Assembly: GCA_002314685.1 (NCBI GenBank)
Contig: DCHB01000009.1
Coordinates: 1 to 5,699, forward strand
Reading direction: 5' to 3'
Origin: Clostridiales bacterium UBA1763
GTDB lineage: Bacteria > Bacillota > Clostridia > Oscillospirales > Oscillospiraceae
Length of the DNA stretch: 5,699 nt
Shown here: positions 5,249 through 5,699 of the stretch, in pieces
Layout: every line of letters starts with the position of its first letter
Position numbering within the stretch: position 1 is the stretch's first letter
Program-made: the position numbers and the translations under genes
The notes under the pieces: model-generated
Seen by the model: the letters and a program-made list of their open reading frames with translations, nothing else
What the model was told of the DNA's origin: nothing
Database searches by the model: none

Positions 5249-5699
5249 ATGCTTATGGAATTACACGAGAAAAAACAATGCACTCCGCCTGCTAAGAGGG
5301 CAAAAAGATGCTTCAAGGCGACGAAAGCCGACTACCCCGAGCTTTGCGGCTTTATAAGCGACTTTGTCTCGGGCTACACCTCCGACAGAAAAACGCTGAA
5401 CGATATTGAAATCTCCGTTGACGAGATTTTCTCCAATATCCAGTACTATTCCTCTGCGGACGAAAGCAAGCCCACGGATATATGCCTTGAGCTTTCCTGC
5501 AGTGACGGAGTCCTAAGCCTTGTCTTTGCCGATAACGGCGTGCCCTTCAACCCCCTTGAAAAAGCCAAGCCCTCCCTCGCCGAAAACAGAAAAAACAAGG
5601 TCATAGGCGGCTTCGGAATTTTCATGGTCCGAAATCTGATGGATGAGGTATCCTATCAATACGATAACAAAAATATTTTATCAATTAAAAAGAAACTAC
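5249..5699 (+). CDS. RsbW/SpoIIAB-like anti-sigma-type ATPase, cut by the right edge
   Basis: At least 150 residues, probably lacking only the last few, since the family usually ends soon after the final Lys-rich strand seen here. It has the GHKL/HATPase_c_2 boxes in order: N-box D58-E59-x3-N63 within EISVDEIFSNI, G1 D95-N-G97-V-P-F, and G2 G120-G-F-G123-I-F-M-V, followed by NLMDEVSYQY and NILSIKKK. These bind ATP-Mg in RsbW, SpoIIAB and related Ser/Thr kinases that hold a partner and phosphorylate a STAS protein. It is cytoplasmic, with no membrane segment. The gene starts 10 bases after the binding-protein stop, probably translationally coupled. No good Shine-Dalgarno is visible: ATG 5249 and ATG 5255 are both possible, and GTG 5222 would overlap the upstream gene. 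Its natural partners are not in the window. Confidence 0.88.
   Translation, partial: MLMELHEKKQCTPPAKRAKRCFKATKADYPELCGFISDFVSGYTSDRKTLNDIEISVDEIFSNIQYYSSADESKPTDICLELSCSDGVLSLVFADNGVPFNPLEKAKPSLAENRKNKVIGGFGIFMVRNLMDEVSYQYDNKNILSIKKKL

Noticed and set aside
5239..5296. Frameshift joining the binding protein to a further lobe downstream
   Set aside because: The frame after the stop reads a short unrelated stretch to another stop, and the RsbW-like gene begins at once; no second-lobe sequence follows.

Overview
The window looks like a chromosomal piece from a Gram-positive anaerobe of class Clostridia, most likely a Ruminococcaceae/Oscillospiraceae-type gut bacterium or metagenome contig. This is inferred from strong AGGAGG-like ribosome binding sites, sigma-A-type promoters with 17-base spacers, a TTG start with a good Shine-Dalgarno, mid-range GC, and an RsbW/SpoIIAB-type ATPase. 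No RNA gene, mobile element or CRISPR array is visible.

Layout. Positions 1-1035 (minus strand) hold the 5' 345 codons of a multi-pass membrane acyltransferase that runs off the left edge. The first 69 bases are a perfect 25-base inverted repeat ending exactly at position 1, which is probably a fold-back assembly or amplification artefact. Positions 1036-1325 are a divergent intergenic region with one promoter for each direction. Positions 1326-2372 encode a Gfo/Idh/MocA-family oxidoreductase, transcribed alone from a consensus promoter and closed by a strong intrinsic terminator at 2445-2471. From 2594 to the right edge runs a tight four-gene operon with its own promoter: polar amino-acid ABC permease, ABC ATPase, membrane-anchored substrate-binding protein, and RsbW-like ATPase.

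The operon is the interesting part. Its permease is ordinary. The ATPase carries about 120 extra C-terminal residues that look like a degenerate RsbW/HATPase_c_2 domain. The substrate-binding protein appears circularly permuted: a transmembrane anchor, then lobe 2 with the C-terminal helices, then lobe 1, adding up to one SBP_bac_3 domain. The last gene is an apparently intact RsbW-type ATPase with N, G1 and G2 boxes. Together they suggest an amino-acid importer wired to a partner-switching (anti-sigma/STAS/PP2C-type) circuit, so that transport or ligand occupancy could be reported to a cytoplasmic regulator. That coupling is inference. Any STAS or phosphatase partner would lie beyond the right edge.
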